64,000 bases of DNA from Bdellovibrio sp. BCCA (GTDB lineage Bacteria; Bdellovibrionota; Bdellovibrionia; Bdellovibrionales; Bdellovibrionaceae). Under the pieces are notes generated by a model. That model was not told the origin of the DNA. It saw nothing but the letters and a program-made list of their open reading frames with translations, and searched no databases. The stretch is from contig NZ_JBBNAC010000002.1 in NCBI RefSeq assembly GCF_037996825.1, forward strand, positions 62,001 through 126,000, read 5' to 3'. Both the position numbers and the translations under genes were made by a program. Below, one piece after another: positions 50,652-58,122 of this stretch. The first letter of the stretch is position 1. Every line of letters begins with the position of its first letter.

Positions 50652-51263
50652 CTATTTGGCAGATTTCTTCTCGCGGATGAGTTGTGGAAATGGTTGATAC
50701 CTCTTCTTTACAGCCTTCTTAAGTTCTCGAAAAAGCTCACGCCTCATCGTAGGTTTTGAATCAAAAATGGATACTTCCGGCATCACTTCAAAAATTTGGT
50801 CTTCTGGGCCGTGAATTGCTACCTTCCTTAAACTTGAAACACAAACCATTGACCAAATAAGGAAGATGATCATTTCACGGGTGATCAGCCCGCCCATAAG
50901 AATGTAGATTCGAATTGCTGCACTCCCTGCGAGCAAGCAATGCCTCTCTAAGGCTTTGGTTGGATGAGTATGAGCATCTATTACGTCAATATTGAGATTC
51001 ATATCGGAAAGTACCCGTTGAACTTCCTTTGGATAGAGTTCTTTGATTGAATTTATAGTCGCATGAAAAATAATGATGTTAGTCAGCGTTACACTCTCAT
51101 TCTTTTCAAAATACAAATATATAGCTTCGGTAATTGTAGATCTCGCTGCTGCGACGTTGTCTTCTTTGAAAAAAGAAATTTGCGGAGTGATCAAATGATC
51201 CCTAAGTTCAGTCTCTTTAATGCGTTTACGATATCGTCCGTGTGAAATATATCCGTTTTTCAT
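50652..51263 (-). CDS. hypothetical protein with one or two membrane segments
   Basis: A 203-residue protein. The N-terminal ~110 residues are soluble. A hydrophobic region (AIRIYILMGGLITREMIIFLIWSMVCV, about 118-146) may span the membrane. The C-terminus is basic (RELKKAVKKRYQ). A long T-rich stretch precedes the start and no clear ribosome-binding site is visible. No family is recognised. Confidence 0.5.
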   Translation of the reverse strand: MKNGYISHGRYRKRIKETELRDHLITPQISFFKEDNVAAARSTITEAIYLYFEKNESVTLTNIIIFHATINSIKELYPKEVQRVLSDMNLNIDVIDAHTHPTKALERHCLLAGSAAIRIYILMGGLITREMIIFLIWSMVCVSSLRKVAIHGPEDQIFEVMPEVSIFDSKPTMRRELFRELKKAVKKRYQPFPQLIREKKSAK

Positions 51264-51326
51264 GGCAAGTTTGTATCTCTCGCCTTTTAGAAAAACAATA
51301 TCCCCTATAAACTTTCCAGGCTTTAT

Positions 51327-52088
51327 CTAGGCAACTTTTTTCGCGAGTATTTGAGCTAGTTCGGATCTGAAAATTTCGGCCATATTTTCGTAATGCTGAT
51401 ATGAATTTGGATCATGAGACGAGGGTGCAATTACCTTTGCAACTCCGTCGCTGTGAATCTTAACATTTCTTACCCCGATTACATTTTCACACATTTCAAC
51501 AATGCAGCAGTTCGGAGTATCCACATATAGGTTCATCTGTTTGAATTGTTCAGTGGTAATATCAAGCCATTCGCAAATCGCTGCAATAATGAACTCTTGA
51601 TGAGTAAATGCAAGCACAATTGGAACGTGCGCGTACTTCAATTGAAGAGTTGTGAATCGAGATTTTACCTGATTTAGACTCTCCCCGTTTGGAATAATCA
51701 CGCCGAACGGATCAGCTTCTTTCTTCCTTCTCAGGGAGTTCTTTTCAGAAAGCGGTAGCTGTTCGTATATTCCCCAGTTCCTTTCATTTAGAAGAGGATC
51801 CACCGTAAATGAAATTTCTCGACCCATTGCTACGCCCGCAAGTTGTATCGTTTCTTGAGTTCTTGCGTAATCAGAAGTGAGAATGCGAACCCCGTTATCA
51901 AGAATTGACAGAAGTTTAGTTGCCATCTCGTTGATTTGGCTCTCCGCTTCAGGCAGGAGGACGCGAGTTTCTCGGTCGACGTGATTCCTGAATGATTCTG
52001 GATAATCAACGCCCTCGCTGTGGCATGTATGAATCACCAAGTTACCCTCGGACTTTGCATGTCTAACAAGAAAGATCTTTCTTCTCAT
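51327..52088 (-). CDS. histidine phosphatase family protein (phosphoglycerate mutase-like)
   Basis: A 253-residue protein. The catalytic R-H motif is FLVRHAKSEGN (Arg9, His10; most have RHG), with SDYARTQETI containing the second Arg and FTHQEFI the second His. The substrate cannot be predicted; relatives dephosphorylate sugars, nucleotides or proteins. The promoter region (52089-52215) contains the divergent start of the gene at 52216 and no confident element. Confidence 0.8.
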   Translation of the reverse strand: MRRKIFLVRHAKSEGNLVIHTCHSEGVDYPESFRNHVDRETRVLLPEAESQINEMATKLLSILDNGVRILTSDYARTQETIQLAGVAMGREISFTVDPLLNERNWGIYEQLPLSEKNSLRRKKEADPFGVIIPNGESLNQVKSRFTTLQLKYAHVPIVLAFTHQEFIIAAICEWLDITTEQFKQMNLYVDTPNCCIVEMCENVIGVRNVKIHSDGVAKVIAPSSHDPNSYQHYENMAEIFRSELAQILAKKVA

Positions 52089-52215
52089 CTGTCGTCTCCC
52101 ATTCTCATTAGCTTACAAAGCCAATTTTTTAGTCATAAATAACGACAGCGTCCCACTTTGAATCATTATGTTACTTTCGGCAACCATCTTTGTCATATTT
52201 TGTTAGAATGGAACC

Positions 52216-52611
52216 ATGGGAAACATGATTACCGTGGTAGTGCTGAAAATATTACTTATCGTCATCTCACTTCCAAGTTTGACGTATGCTGGCTTTTCAA
52301 ATGGGGAGTGCATCAAGCATAGGTTCACGCCGGATATTACCTATGCCGTTACCGGACTAAATTCTGAGGGCAGCAGATACGGGTTAACAGTGATCGAGAT
52401 TAACAGTGCTGGTCGAATGCAACCACGATCAATGATTATGGGATTTCCGATACATTCATCCACCATTTTCGTCGATCAAATGTTCGAAAAAATCGAGTGC
52501 CATTGGTCAAGTACGGCCTCAAAAACCGAAATTTACGATGATTGGTATGACCCATATTTGAACAGCAAAGAAACCATTGTCGCGGCAAATAAACGCATCC
52601 AAATGAAATAA
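52216..52611 (+). CDS. small secreted protein
   Basis: A 131-residue protein with a signal peptide (MITVVVLKILLIVISLPSLTYA), leaving ~105 mature residues with two Cys (GECIKHR, IECHWSS) and beta-like pattern. The second Met may be the true start. No family is recognised. Followed 11 nt later by the gene at 52623. Confidence 0.6.
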   Translation: MGNMITVVVLKILLIVISLPSLTYAGFSNGECIKHRFTPDITYAVTGLNSEGSRYGLTVIEINSAGRMQPRSMIMGFPIHSSTIFVDQMFEKIECHWSSTASKTEIYDDWYDPYLNSKETIVAANKRIQMK

Positions 52612-52622
52612 GGAGAATTGCT

Positions 52623-52814
52623 ATGAAAAGCCTTATGTACTTCTTTTTTGAGTTGATCGAAAACTCCCTAAAAATGGTGAGTCAACCAGAGCCCGTAAAC
52701 GGCGGCATGATTAACCTAACTGGAGCAAAACAGAAACACTTTTGTAAATGCGAAATAATCCTCCAAAGCAACAATGGAGAAATCAGAGACCTCAGCCGTT
52801 TGAGACTTCAATAG
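52623..52814 (+). CDS. small hypothetical protein
   Basis: A 63-residue protein with a hydrophobic start (MKSLMYFFFELIENSLKMV), not a typical signal peptide, and two Cys (FCKCE). AAGGAGAATTGCT precedes the ATG. It is probably co-transcribed with the gene at 52216. No family is recognised. Confidence 0.45.
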   Translation: MKSLMYFFFELIENSLKMVSQPEPVNGGMINLTGAKQKHFCKCEIILQSNNGEIRDLSRLRLQ

Positions 52815-52817
52815 TTG

Positions 52818-52842
52818 ATCATTTTCTAGGTCCTCCCATTGA
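52818..52842 (+). promoter_or_regulatory. CCCATTTA-class promoter P12
   Basis: Perfect ATCATTTT at 52818 and CCCATTGA at 52835-52842 (one change), offset 17 nt, upstream of the lipoprotein gene at 52872. Confidence 0.65.
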
Positions 52843-52871
52843 ATAGATAGAGGGCCTGGAGCCTCAAAAAC

Positions 52872-53912
52872 ATGATTAGACTAACTATAATCCTCATTTT
52901 TATTCTGATGCTTTGTAGCTGTTCACAGGAGAACTCCGATAGCGCCTCTGATCAAGGTGGCTACAACGCGGTTGGTATGTCTATTCTTGGAACAAAAGCA
53001 TTTCCAACCACAAAGTATGACACCCCATTTGCAACGCAGATCCTTGTCGTGAATGATTCAAGTTCCAGTGGCGTCTTATCCTATTCGACATCAAGTGCGC
53101 TTGTCGATGTCGTAGTGACGGTCCGAGAAGGCTCATGTGCCTTCCCATTGATTCCAGCAGAGACAAGGTGTCTATTTGATGCTGTTGTTAAAGGGACAGA
53201 CATCGGTGTTCATAGCGTTAGTTTCTCATATGGCGACAGAACTTTTACAATTCCGTTTACTTCGACTGCTCCAGCTGACCTGGTATTTGATAGTAATCCC
53301 ATCGTTAACTTTGGAACCATCAAAGCCGGGGAGTATCGCAGTACAGTCATTCGCATAAGAAATGCAGGCGGCATTCCCACAGTATTTTCACTAGCTGGAG
53401 TTCCATCTTATGCTCTATTAAACTCAGTGAGCTGTGATGGGGAGCTTGATCCTTTAGAGGCTTGCGACATCACTGTAAACTTCAGTCCAACGGTAAATTT
53501 AGGGCTACTACAATCAAATATCGTCATCAGCACCAGCGAGCAAAGTTTGATCGCCGATGTCTCCCTCACTGTGATTCCAGCTGATCCTTCGGGCACTATT
53601 GGTCAAAAGAACAACCTTACTGAAGTTACCCTATCTGGCGGCCCTAAAGAGGTTGAGACTTTGTTTGTTACCGATGTTTACGGGAATATTGTACCTGAGG
53701 GAACGACTGGCGTAATACAGTTTTCTGGCTTGGATGTCGAGCTCCAAGACGGCACGCCAATCGCGAGCGGATCCACAATCGCAATTACGAGCACAAATAA
53801 TTTCATCTTCAGAATCAAAGCGCCTGCCGGAACTGCGTCGGAATCCTCAGGCGAGGTGAGAATCATATCAGGCTCAGCGGAATTCTTCCGGTCTTATACG
53901 GTTCGCCCATAA
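52872..53912 (+). CDS. lipoprotein with choice-of-anchor/ASH-like beta domains
   Basis: A 346-residue lipoprotein: hydrophobic signal (LTIILIFILMLCSC) with lipobox Cys about 17. The mature part shows beta-sandwich features of the choice-of-anchor D/ASH type, e.g. VNFGTIKAGEYRSTVIRIRNAGG, then CDGELDPLEACDITVNFSP. Such domains usually mediate protein contacts at the cell surface. CCTGGAGCC precedes the ATG. Promoter P12 drives it. Confidence 0.75.
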   Translation: MIRLTIILIFILMLCSCSQENSDSASDQGGYNAVGMSILGTKAFPTTKYDTPFATQILVVNDSSSSGVLSYSTSSALVDVVVTVREGSCAFPLIPAETRCLFDAVVKGTDIGVHSVSFSYGDRTFTIPFTSTAPADLVFDSNPIVNFGTIKAGEYRSTVIRIRNAGGIPTVFSLAGVPSYALLNSVSCDGELDPLEACDITVNFSPTVNLGLLQSNIVISTSEQSLIADVSLTVIPADPSGTIGQKNNLTEVTLSGGPKEVETLFVTDVYGNIVPEGTTGVIQFSGLDVELQDGTPIASGSTIAITSTNNFIFRIKAPAGTASESSGEVRIISGSAEFFRSYTVRP

Positions 53913-53929
53913 GCTTGTTGAGGCATTTT

Positions 53930-53955
53930 ATCGGTTTTCGACTTCTCCCCATTTA
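53930..53955 (+). promoter_or_regulatory. CCCATTTA-class promoter P13
   Basis: TCGGTTTT at 53931 and CCCCATTTA ending at 53955, offset 17 nt, 19 nt upstream of the ATG at 53975. The upstream box is the weaker half. Confidence 0.6.
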
Positions 53956-53974
53956 GCTATCAGATGGAGATAAT

Positions 53975-55225
53975 ATGAATATTCGCGAAAATGATAAAAT
54001 TTTACTTCCGACGATCAATCAAATCATTAGCTCCGCAGCTGATGCAAAAATTGACTTTGCAACAATTTACAGTTCAGAGGATATCAGCTTCAAGGAATCA
54101 TTCCGAAAGACTGTTCTTGAGCTTATGCCCCTTTCAAAACTAACATTACTCAAAGGTAGATTTGGTGACGCCCTTGTTGAAATTGAGAGTGAGAGCTCTA
54201 AATCGAACACGAAAGAGATTCAGCAGTCTCTTCGCTATGGTATTCTCAAGCAACTAAACGAAATCAATGAATCCGGCATCATCCACAAGGCCTTTCATGA
54301 GCTCACAAATGAAAGCACCGAGCTTAAGCTTCATCTGCAAAAGAGAGTGAAAGAAGAGATTCCGAGCCAATTCCACCAGTTCATCAACATCTGTCAATCC
54401 ACGATTGATGATTTAATGTCTGAGCAGGAGTTGACCATCACACGAGCAAGACAAATCAAAAAGAGAATTGATCAAGAAATTGAATCGTTAAAGTATTCAT
54501 GCCTTTTTGAAAACATCTCTGACAAGCTCCTAAAGATTCTACCGGAAATCGGCGAAGGCATTGTCCCGATTGAAAAACTAAAAGAAGTAAGTGATGAGCT
54601 CTACTATCTTGTTGCATATGAAGCGATGACAAAGTTCCTGGAAGTGGTATCGGGAGGAGAAAAAAGTTTAGCTATGACCACCTTGAAGGACTACGTTATT
54701 GAAGATCTTGGTTTTGTTCAACGCACTCCGAATCCAGCAGATTTATATGTAAAGATCATCGAGGCATCAACAAGGCGGAATGCCCTAACTCTTAACAAAG
54801 ATGAATCTTCAGCATCAGAGCTAAAGCGCATAATGGAAAAAAATGAGGAGCTTGTTCAGGCGGAGTATCGTCAGTTCCTAAAGGACTATAAGAACTCGCA
54901 AAAGGCAAGCTTCATCCCAGCCAAAGGCTCATATCGCGGTGTGAAGTTTGAGGGGATCGGCCTTGAAATGCTTTCTCATGAAAAGTTGTTCGAAAATGAA
55001 GTAACTGTTCATAAAGAACAAGAAACTAAGAATGGCGAAACTATTTCCAAGTACAAGATCATTGATTCTAAAGACAGAGCATGGGAAACGAATTCGATCA
55101 TCGTTGATCTTACAAGGCACATCAAGGAACATAAGATCCTTGGCGGTATGATTTCAGCTAAATTCAGGGTTTCAGTAACGGTTTATTCACGATGTGCTGT
55201 CTACAAACGGGCGCCGATTTTCTAA
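53975..55225 (+). CDS. hypothetical helical protein
   Basis: A 416-residue soluble protein. Residues ~90-310 are helical with coiled-coil tendency (ELTITRARQIKKRIDQEIESLK). The last ~100 residues are more mixed, ending in KFRVSVTVYSRCAVYKRAP. There is no signal peptide or recognised motif. GATGGAGATAAT precedes the ATG, and a strong terminator follows the stop. With its own promoter and terminator it is a single-gene unit. Confidence 0.65.
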   Translation: MNIRENDKILLPTINQIISSAADAKIDFATIYSSEDISFKESFRKTVLELMPLSKLTLLKGRFGDALVEIESESSKSNTKEIQQSLRYGILKQLNEINESGIIHKAFHELTNESTELKLHLQKRVKEEIPSQFHQFINICQSTIDDLMSEQELTITRARQIKKRIDQEIESLKYSCLFENISDKLLKILPEIGEGIVPIEKLKEVSDELYYLVAYEAMTKFLEVVSGGEKSLAMTTLKDYVIEDLGFVQRTPNPADLYVKIIEASTRRNALTLNKDESSASELKRIMEKNEELVQAEYRQFLKDYKNSQKASFIPAKGSYRGVKFEGIGLEMLSHEKLFENEVTVHKEQETKNGETISKYKIIDSKDRAWETNSIIVDLTRHIKEHKILGGMISAKFRVSVTVYSRCAVYKRAPIF

Positions 55226-55239
55226 GAAAGAACAAAAAA

Positions 55240-55268
55240 GGGGGAGTGAATTCCACTCCCCTGTTTTT
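55240..55268. terminator. bidirectional intrinsic terminator
   Basis: GGGGAGTG/CACTCCCC stem of 8 bp with a 5-nt loop, an A-run on the left and TGTTTTT on the right, between convergent genes ending at 55225 and 55267. Confidence 0.85.
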
Positions 55269-55725
55269 ATGCGTAGGCATTCTTAATAAGTTCAAACAGA
55301 GAAGTCTTTGGCAAAAATACCTTGTCTTGGTTTATTCCATCACTAATTCGACATATCTCGGACGCTTGACTCTTCTCCAACATCTCAGCAAAATCCGAAA
55401 AACTCACTACTGTCAGATTGAGTGAAGCAAACGGATCCGGAGAGCCAGAGCGCTCCCATTCACCAACCGTTTTATCTAAGAACCTGTCCCAATCAGCATT
55501 GTCCTTTAGCGTGAAAACACCAGGCTCAGCTCCCTTATCCCTTTTTTCAGCAATGGCATTTAGTTCAGAGTACAACATTAAAGTAATGAAGCAGTATGCC
55601 TTACCATCGATAACGAATGTGTAAACGCTTTGATCTTGCGGGAACTTAGCTTTCAAGAAAGATAGATTGATATCACAAGGATTAATTTCGACGAACTGAA
55701 TGGGATTTATTGCAGATGTGGTCAC
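55267..55725 (-). CDS. hypothetical protein
   Basis: A 152-residue soluble protein of unknown family. GTG at 55725 is chosen because GGAGG lies 9 nt upstream, although the frame extends 20 codons further through an inverted repeat. The sequence is mixed alpha/beta (AYCFITLMLYSELNAIAEKRDKG, FTLKDNADWDRFLDK). It has promoter P15 and a structured leader. Confidence 0.55.
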   Translation of the reverse strand: MTTSAINPIQFVEINPCDINLSFLKAKFPQDQSVYTFVIDGKAYCFITLMLYSELNAIAEKRDKGAEPGVFTLKDNADWDRFLDKTVGEWERSGSPDPFASLNLTVVSFSDFAEMLEKSQASEICRISDGINQDKVFLPKTSLFELIKNAYA

Positions 55726-55761
55726 TTCCTTGGACCTCCACTTCAAATTAGAGATAGAGCA

Positions 55762-55782
55762 CCCAGAACTTCCTATTCTGGG
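55762..55782 (-). promoter_or_regulatory. hairpin in the 5' leader of the 55725 gene
   Basis: CCCAGAA/TTCTGGG, a perfect 7-bp stem with a 7-nt loop, between promoter P15 and the ribosome-binding site. It may modulate translation or be a protein-binding site. Confidence 0.4.
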
Positions 55783-55799
55783 CACGCCCTTCTAAATTA

Positions 55800-55824
55800 T
55801 AAATGGATCGGCACTAAAAATGAT
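55800..55824 (-). promoter_or_regulatory. CCCATTTA-class promoter P15
   Basis: On the - strand ATCATTTT at 55824-55817 and TCCATTTA at 55807-55800, offset 17 nt, upstream of the 55725 gene. The rest of the gap to 55848 is empty. Confidence 0.65.
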
Positions 55825-55848
55825 CAAAAAATGTACAACTGGACCATA

Positions 55849-56265
55849 TCATTGAGGATCTCCACTCGTCGTCTGCATGACAGACGAAGACGGCGCCCCA
55901 ATGATCAAGCTTTCTGAATTTACCACCCCATCGAGTGACATGCTTACGGCATTAAGATCAGCCCTTACCTCAAATTTTGCGCCGTTTGTAAAGGAAAGTT
56001 GACAATATTCACCGCAATCAACGATTGAAACGATTTGATCTTTGTCGACCGAGATGGAGTCAGAAACAGGACTGAGATGAGTCATGCCATTCGCGATGCA
56101 TAACTGAAGCACTTCGCGATATGAGGCATCCAAAACAATTGGCGACCCAGTTTTCATCGAAAGAAGAGTCCTTCGATTTGAAAGACTTAGAGTGGCACAC
56201 ATAACTGCAACAACCTCTTGTAAAGAAACGATTGTTTTGTGATCCAATTTTACCAAGCGATTCAT
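55849..56265 (-). CDS. hypothetical protein
   Basis: A 138-residue protein with beta-rich C-terminal half (DQIVSIVDCGEYCQLSFTNGAKFEVRADL), four Cys and no membrane segment. CCAGGAGGAAGT precedes the ATG. It lies 12 nt downstream of the CarD-like gene and is presumably in its operon. No family is recognised. Confidence 0.5.
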   Translation of the reverse strand: MNRLVKLDHKTIVSLQEVVAVMCATLSLSNRRTLLSMKTGSPIVLDASYREVLQLCIANGMTHLSPVSDSISVDKDQIVSIVDCGEYCQLSFTNGAKFEVRADLNAVSMSLDGVVNSESLIIGAPSSSVMQTTSGDPQ

Positions 56266-56277
56266 ACTTCCTCCTGG

Positions 56278-56793
56278 TTATGCGGCAGCTGTATTTTTGC
56301 CCATAAATCGCTGAGCTCGCTCAACTTGATCTCGGGTCGCGTGTTTTGAAAGAGCAATCAGGTTGTAACAATGCTCGCCAAGCTGCTCAAAAAGGCGTTT
56401 GTCGGTCTTATCAATATTTTCGATTCCAACCGCTTCAATAAAATCCAACAAGACAACCATCGGACGCGCGGCGGTAGTAATATCGGAAGTTAAAAGAGCT
56501 TTGGAAACCATTTGGTATCGTTCAAATGGAGCAAGAGAAAGATTTGGAGGTGAGCTGAAATTGAGAACCTCGAAGAATGCATTAATTTGCTCTCGGTTAG
56601 GAAGTTCTGAAACTATCGCATCTCGCTCCACATTCTCATATTCAAGAGCAAAGGTGACTTTTGTACTCACTGCTATGAAAGCGAACATCATACGATGCCC
56701 CTGGCTGACAGTCCCATTGTAGAGACACACACCGTTGCCAGCGACATAGTAATATTCACCCTTTTTCAGATCAGTACACTTTCCAACAACCAT
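56278..56793 (-). CDS. CarD-like transcription regulator (tentative)
   Basis: A 171-residue protein. KKGEYYYVAGNGVCLYNGTV resembles the beta-barrel RNA-polymerase-binding domain of CarD. The C-terminal half (ERYQMVSKALLTSDITTAARPMVVLLDFI, then helices to the end) resembles its helical DNA-minor-groove domain, 'R-Y-x(n)-L-x-S-x-D-x(n)-A-x-x-V-x-x-L'. CarD stabilises open promoter complexes. If correct, it is a candidate regulator of one of the two promoter classes. Its promoter contains both signals. TGGAGGCGCA precedes the ATG. Confidence 0.5.
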   Translation of the reverse strand: MVVGKCTDLKKGEYYYVAGNGVCLYNGTVSQGHRMMFAFIAVSTKVTFALEYENVERDAIVSELPNREQINAFFEVLNFSSPPNLSLAPFERYQMVSKALLTSDITTAARPMVVLLDFIEAVGIENIDKTDKRLFEQLGEHCYNLIALSKHATRDQVERAQRFMGKNTAAA

Positions 56794-56807
56794 TGCGCCT
56801 CCATAAT

Positions 56808-56834
56808 ACCATGGTAACCATGTTTACCATGTTT
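56808..56834. promoter_or_regulatory. 9-bp operator array O8
   Basis: ACCATGGTA, ACCATGTTT and ACCATGTTT in tandem. On the - strand it ends in TGGTATTAT, an extended -10, 14 nt before the ATG at 56793. It lies 9 nt from promoter P14. Confidence 0.7.
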
Positions 56835-56843
56835 CTGCGATGG

Positions 56844-56869
56844 TAAATAGGGAGATGTGTCGAAATGAT
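56844..56869 (-). promoter_or_regulatory. CCCATTTA-class promoter P14
   Basis: On the - strand ATCATTT at 56869-56863 and CCTATTTA at 56851-56844 (preceded by TC), offset 18 nt. It reads through operator array O8 into the CarD-like gene. Confidence 0.65.
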
Positions 56870-56879
56870 TCAAATTTAT

Positions 56880-57275
56880 CTATTTTGGATTTAGGCCGAG
56901 AGCGGCCTCTATTAAAAAAGAGACGATGTATGCCTGAACCTCATCATTTAAAGCATCAGGTCTGGCCCCTATTCCAGCCAATGTCCGGTTTGCTGCATGT
57001 ACACACTCATGAGTTAATGCTGAAATTCCATATGGATTAGAAAGATCCCTCTTGGTCCAAATTACAATTGTTTTTGCAAAATTCGAATCAAAAGAAAGAC
57101 ACTTACCAAGGCCCCATGACTGGGAGGATAAGTCCGAAGCAAAGTGTCTTTTGCAGTATGATGTCACCAGTTCTGGATCAGTACCGATAAAGAACACGAA
57201 GTCTTGGTTAAAGACTGCTATCCGTGTCTTGAGTGGCTTATGATTGACCGTTCTTTTTTCTTTTCGTGTCCTCAT
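56880..57275 (-). CDS. small zincin-type protein (HExxH)
   Basis: A 131-residue protein. ALTHECVHAANRTL contains the zinc-protease motif H-E-C-V-H in a helix, and NDEVQAYIVSFLIE about 20 residues later supplies a candidate third ligand Glu, a gluzincin-like arrangement. A basic N-terminus precedes. The size is minimal for a peptidase, similar to phage-borne zincin domains. It overlaps the upstream gene by 38 nt. Confidence 0.6.
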   Translation of the reverse strand: MRTRKEKRTVNHKPLKTRIAVFNQDFVFFIGTDPELVTSYCKRHFASDLSSQSWGLGKCLSFDSNFAKTIVIWTKRDLSNPYGISALTHECVHAANRTLAGIGARPDALNDEVQAYIVSFLIEAALGLNPK

Positions 57276-57456
57276 AGATGAATTCCACTTCGTCAGAACT
57301 TAACGCTTTAGAGCGTTCTACGTCTTCTCTGGTATATCCACCATTTTTAAGAAGTTCCTGAGCGTTCTGTGAACCAAGACCGTCAAGTCTCGCCTGCACT
57401 AAAGCAGCACATATAAATCCTTGGTCCCATGCTGTAAGTTTCTTTCTACCCTTCAT
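57238..57456 (-). CDS. WxQG-domain protein
   Basis: A 72-residue protein made up of a single copy of the domain also found at the C-termini of the genes at 9808 and 19748: AWDQGFICAALVQARLDGLG, then NGGYTREDVERSKALSSDEVEFI. A basic N-terminus (MKGRKK) and C-terminus (TKRKKN) suggest nucleic-acid contact. ATG at 57456 overlaps the stop of the upstream VPAKRG gene; GGAGGGTGG precedes it. Confidence 0.65.
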   Translation of the reverse strand: MKGRKKLTAWDQGFICAALVQARLDGLGSQNAQELLKNGGYTREDVERSKALSSDEVEFIYEDTKRKKNGQS

Positions 57457-57626
57457 GAATATTCCACCCTCCAAGTTGGGTGGATCGTAATCTTTTTCGC
57501 GCCATCGTTCACTCGCAAATATGCACCTTTAGCAGAGGTAATTCTATATTCTTTACCTTGGAATTTGACCGTCGCACCACGTTTCGCTGGAACTTGATAA
57601 TAGTTTCGGATATACGCAAGACTCAT
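57453..57626 (-). CDS. VPAKRG-type small phage protein
   Basis: A 57-codon gene with CAGGAGCC before its ATG, overlapping both neighbours by 4 nt (ATGA). The sequence YYQVPAKRGATVKFQGKEY followed by GAYLRVNDG matches a small protein family common in phage genomes (pattern V-P-A-K-R-G, then Y-L-R-V), of unknown function. Its tight placement leaves little doubt that it is real. Confidence 0.75.
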   Translation of the reverse strand: MSLAYIRNYYQVPAKRGATVKFQGKEYRITSAKGAYLRVNDGAKKITIHPTWRVEYS

Positions 57627-58120
57627 GCAGGCTCCTGTTTCGTTTGGTTTTTCCTTCTTTCATCCAAAATTATCTTCAGAATCTCCGGATTCAATAAGTA
57701 CTGGCGATATTCTTCCTCGGAGATCCCGAGATAATCCCATTCTTTAATATCAAGTCCGGACATTTTAAGCTTTGCAAGGTACACCTTGATTTCTTTGAAC
57801 TCAACAAGGCCGTTCTGATAGTCCGAAGAGAACGGCTTGGAATTTACAATTTCCGCTTTCAATTCGGTGTTCATTTCTTCCAAGAGTTTAAAAACATCTT
57901 CAGCATATATGATCAAAAGAACAACTATTGGCCACAGTAGCAGAAAGATAAAGTAATCGAACATTGTATTGGAGCTAGAGCTAATTTTATCGCGCGGGGA
58001 ATGTTTTTTAGCCAGAACCAAAAAATTAGCAAGCAAAGTCGGCGCGTGATTGAAAAGTGTGTAGATAACCACTCCGCCCGAAACCATATACAATAAAAAA
58101 AGATATAAAAAATGATTCAT
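57623..58120 (-). CDS. hypothetical membrane protein
   Basis: A 165-residue protein with two membrane helices (FLYLFLLYMVSGGVVIYTLF and FDYFIFLLLWPIVVLLIIYA) and a C-terminal ~90-residue charged, helical cytosolic domain (EFKEIKVYLAKLKMSG). ATG at 58120 is preferred to the GTG two codons earlier. No family is recognised. It is part of the tightly overlapping operon 58626-57238. Confidence 0.6.
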   Translation of the reverse strand: MNHFLYLFLLYMVSGGVVIYTLFNHAPTLLANFLVLAKKHSPRDKISSSSNTMFDYFIFLLLWPIVVLLIIYAEDVFKLLEEMNTELKAEIVNSKPFSSDYQNGLVEFKEIKVYLAKLKMSGLDIKEWDYLGISEEEYRQYLLNPEILKIILDERRKNQTKQEPA

Positions 58121-58122
58121 AA

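Noticed and set aside
52213-52239. ACCATGGGA, AACATGATT, ACCGTGGTA with period 9 across the start of the gene at 52216, resembling the operator array.
   Set aside because: The sequence is the first codons of that gene and each unit differs from the consensus at two or more places. Kept out of the array list.
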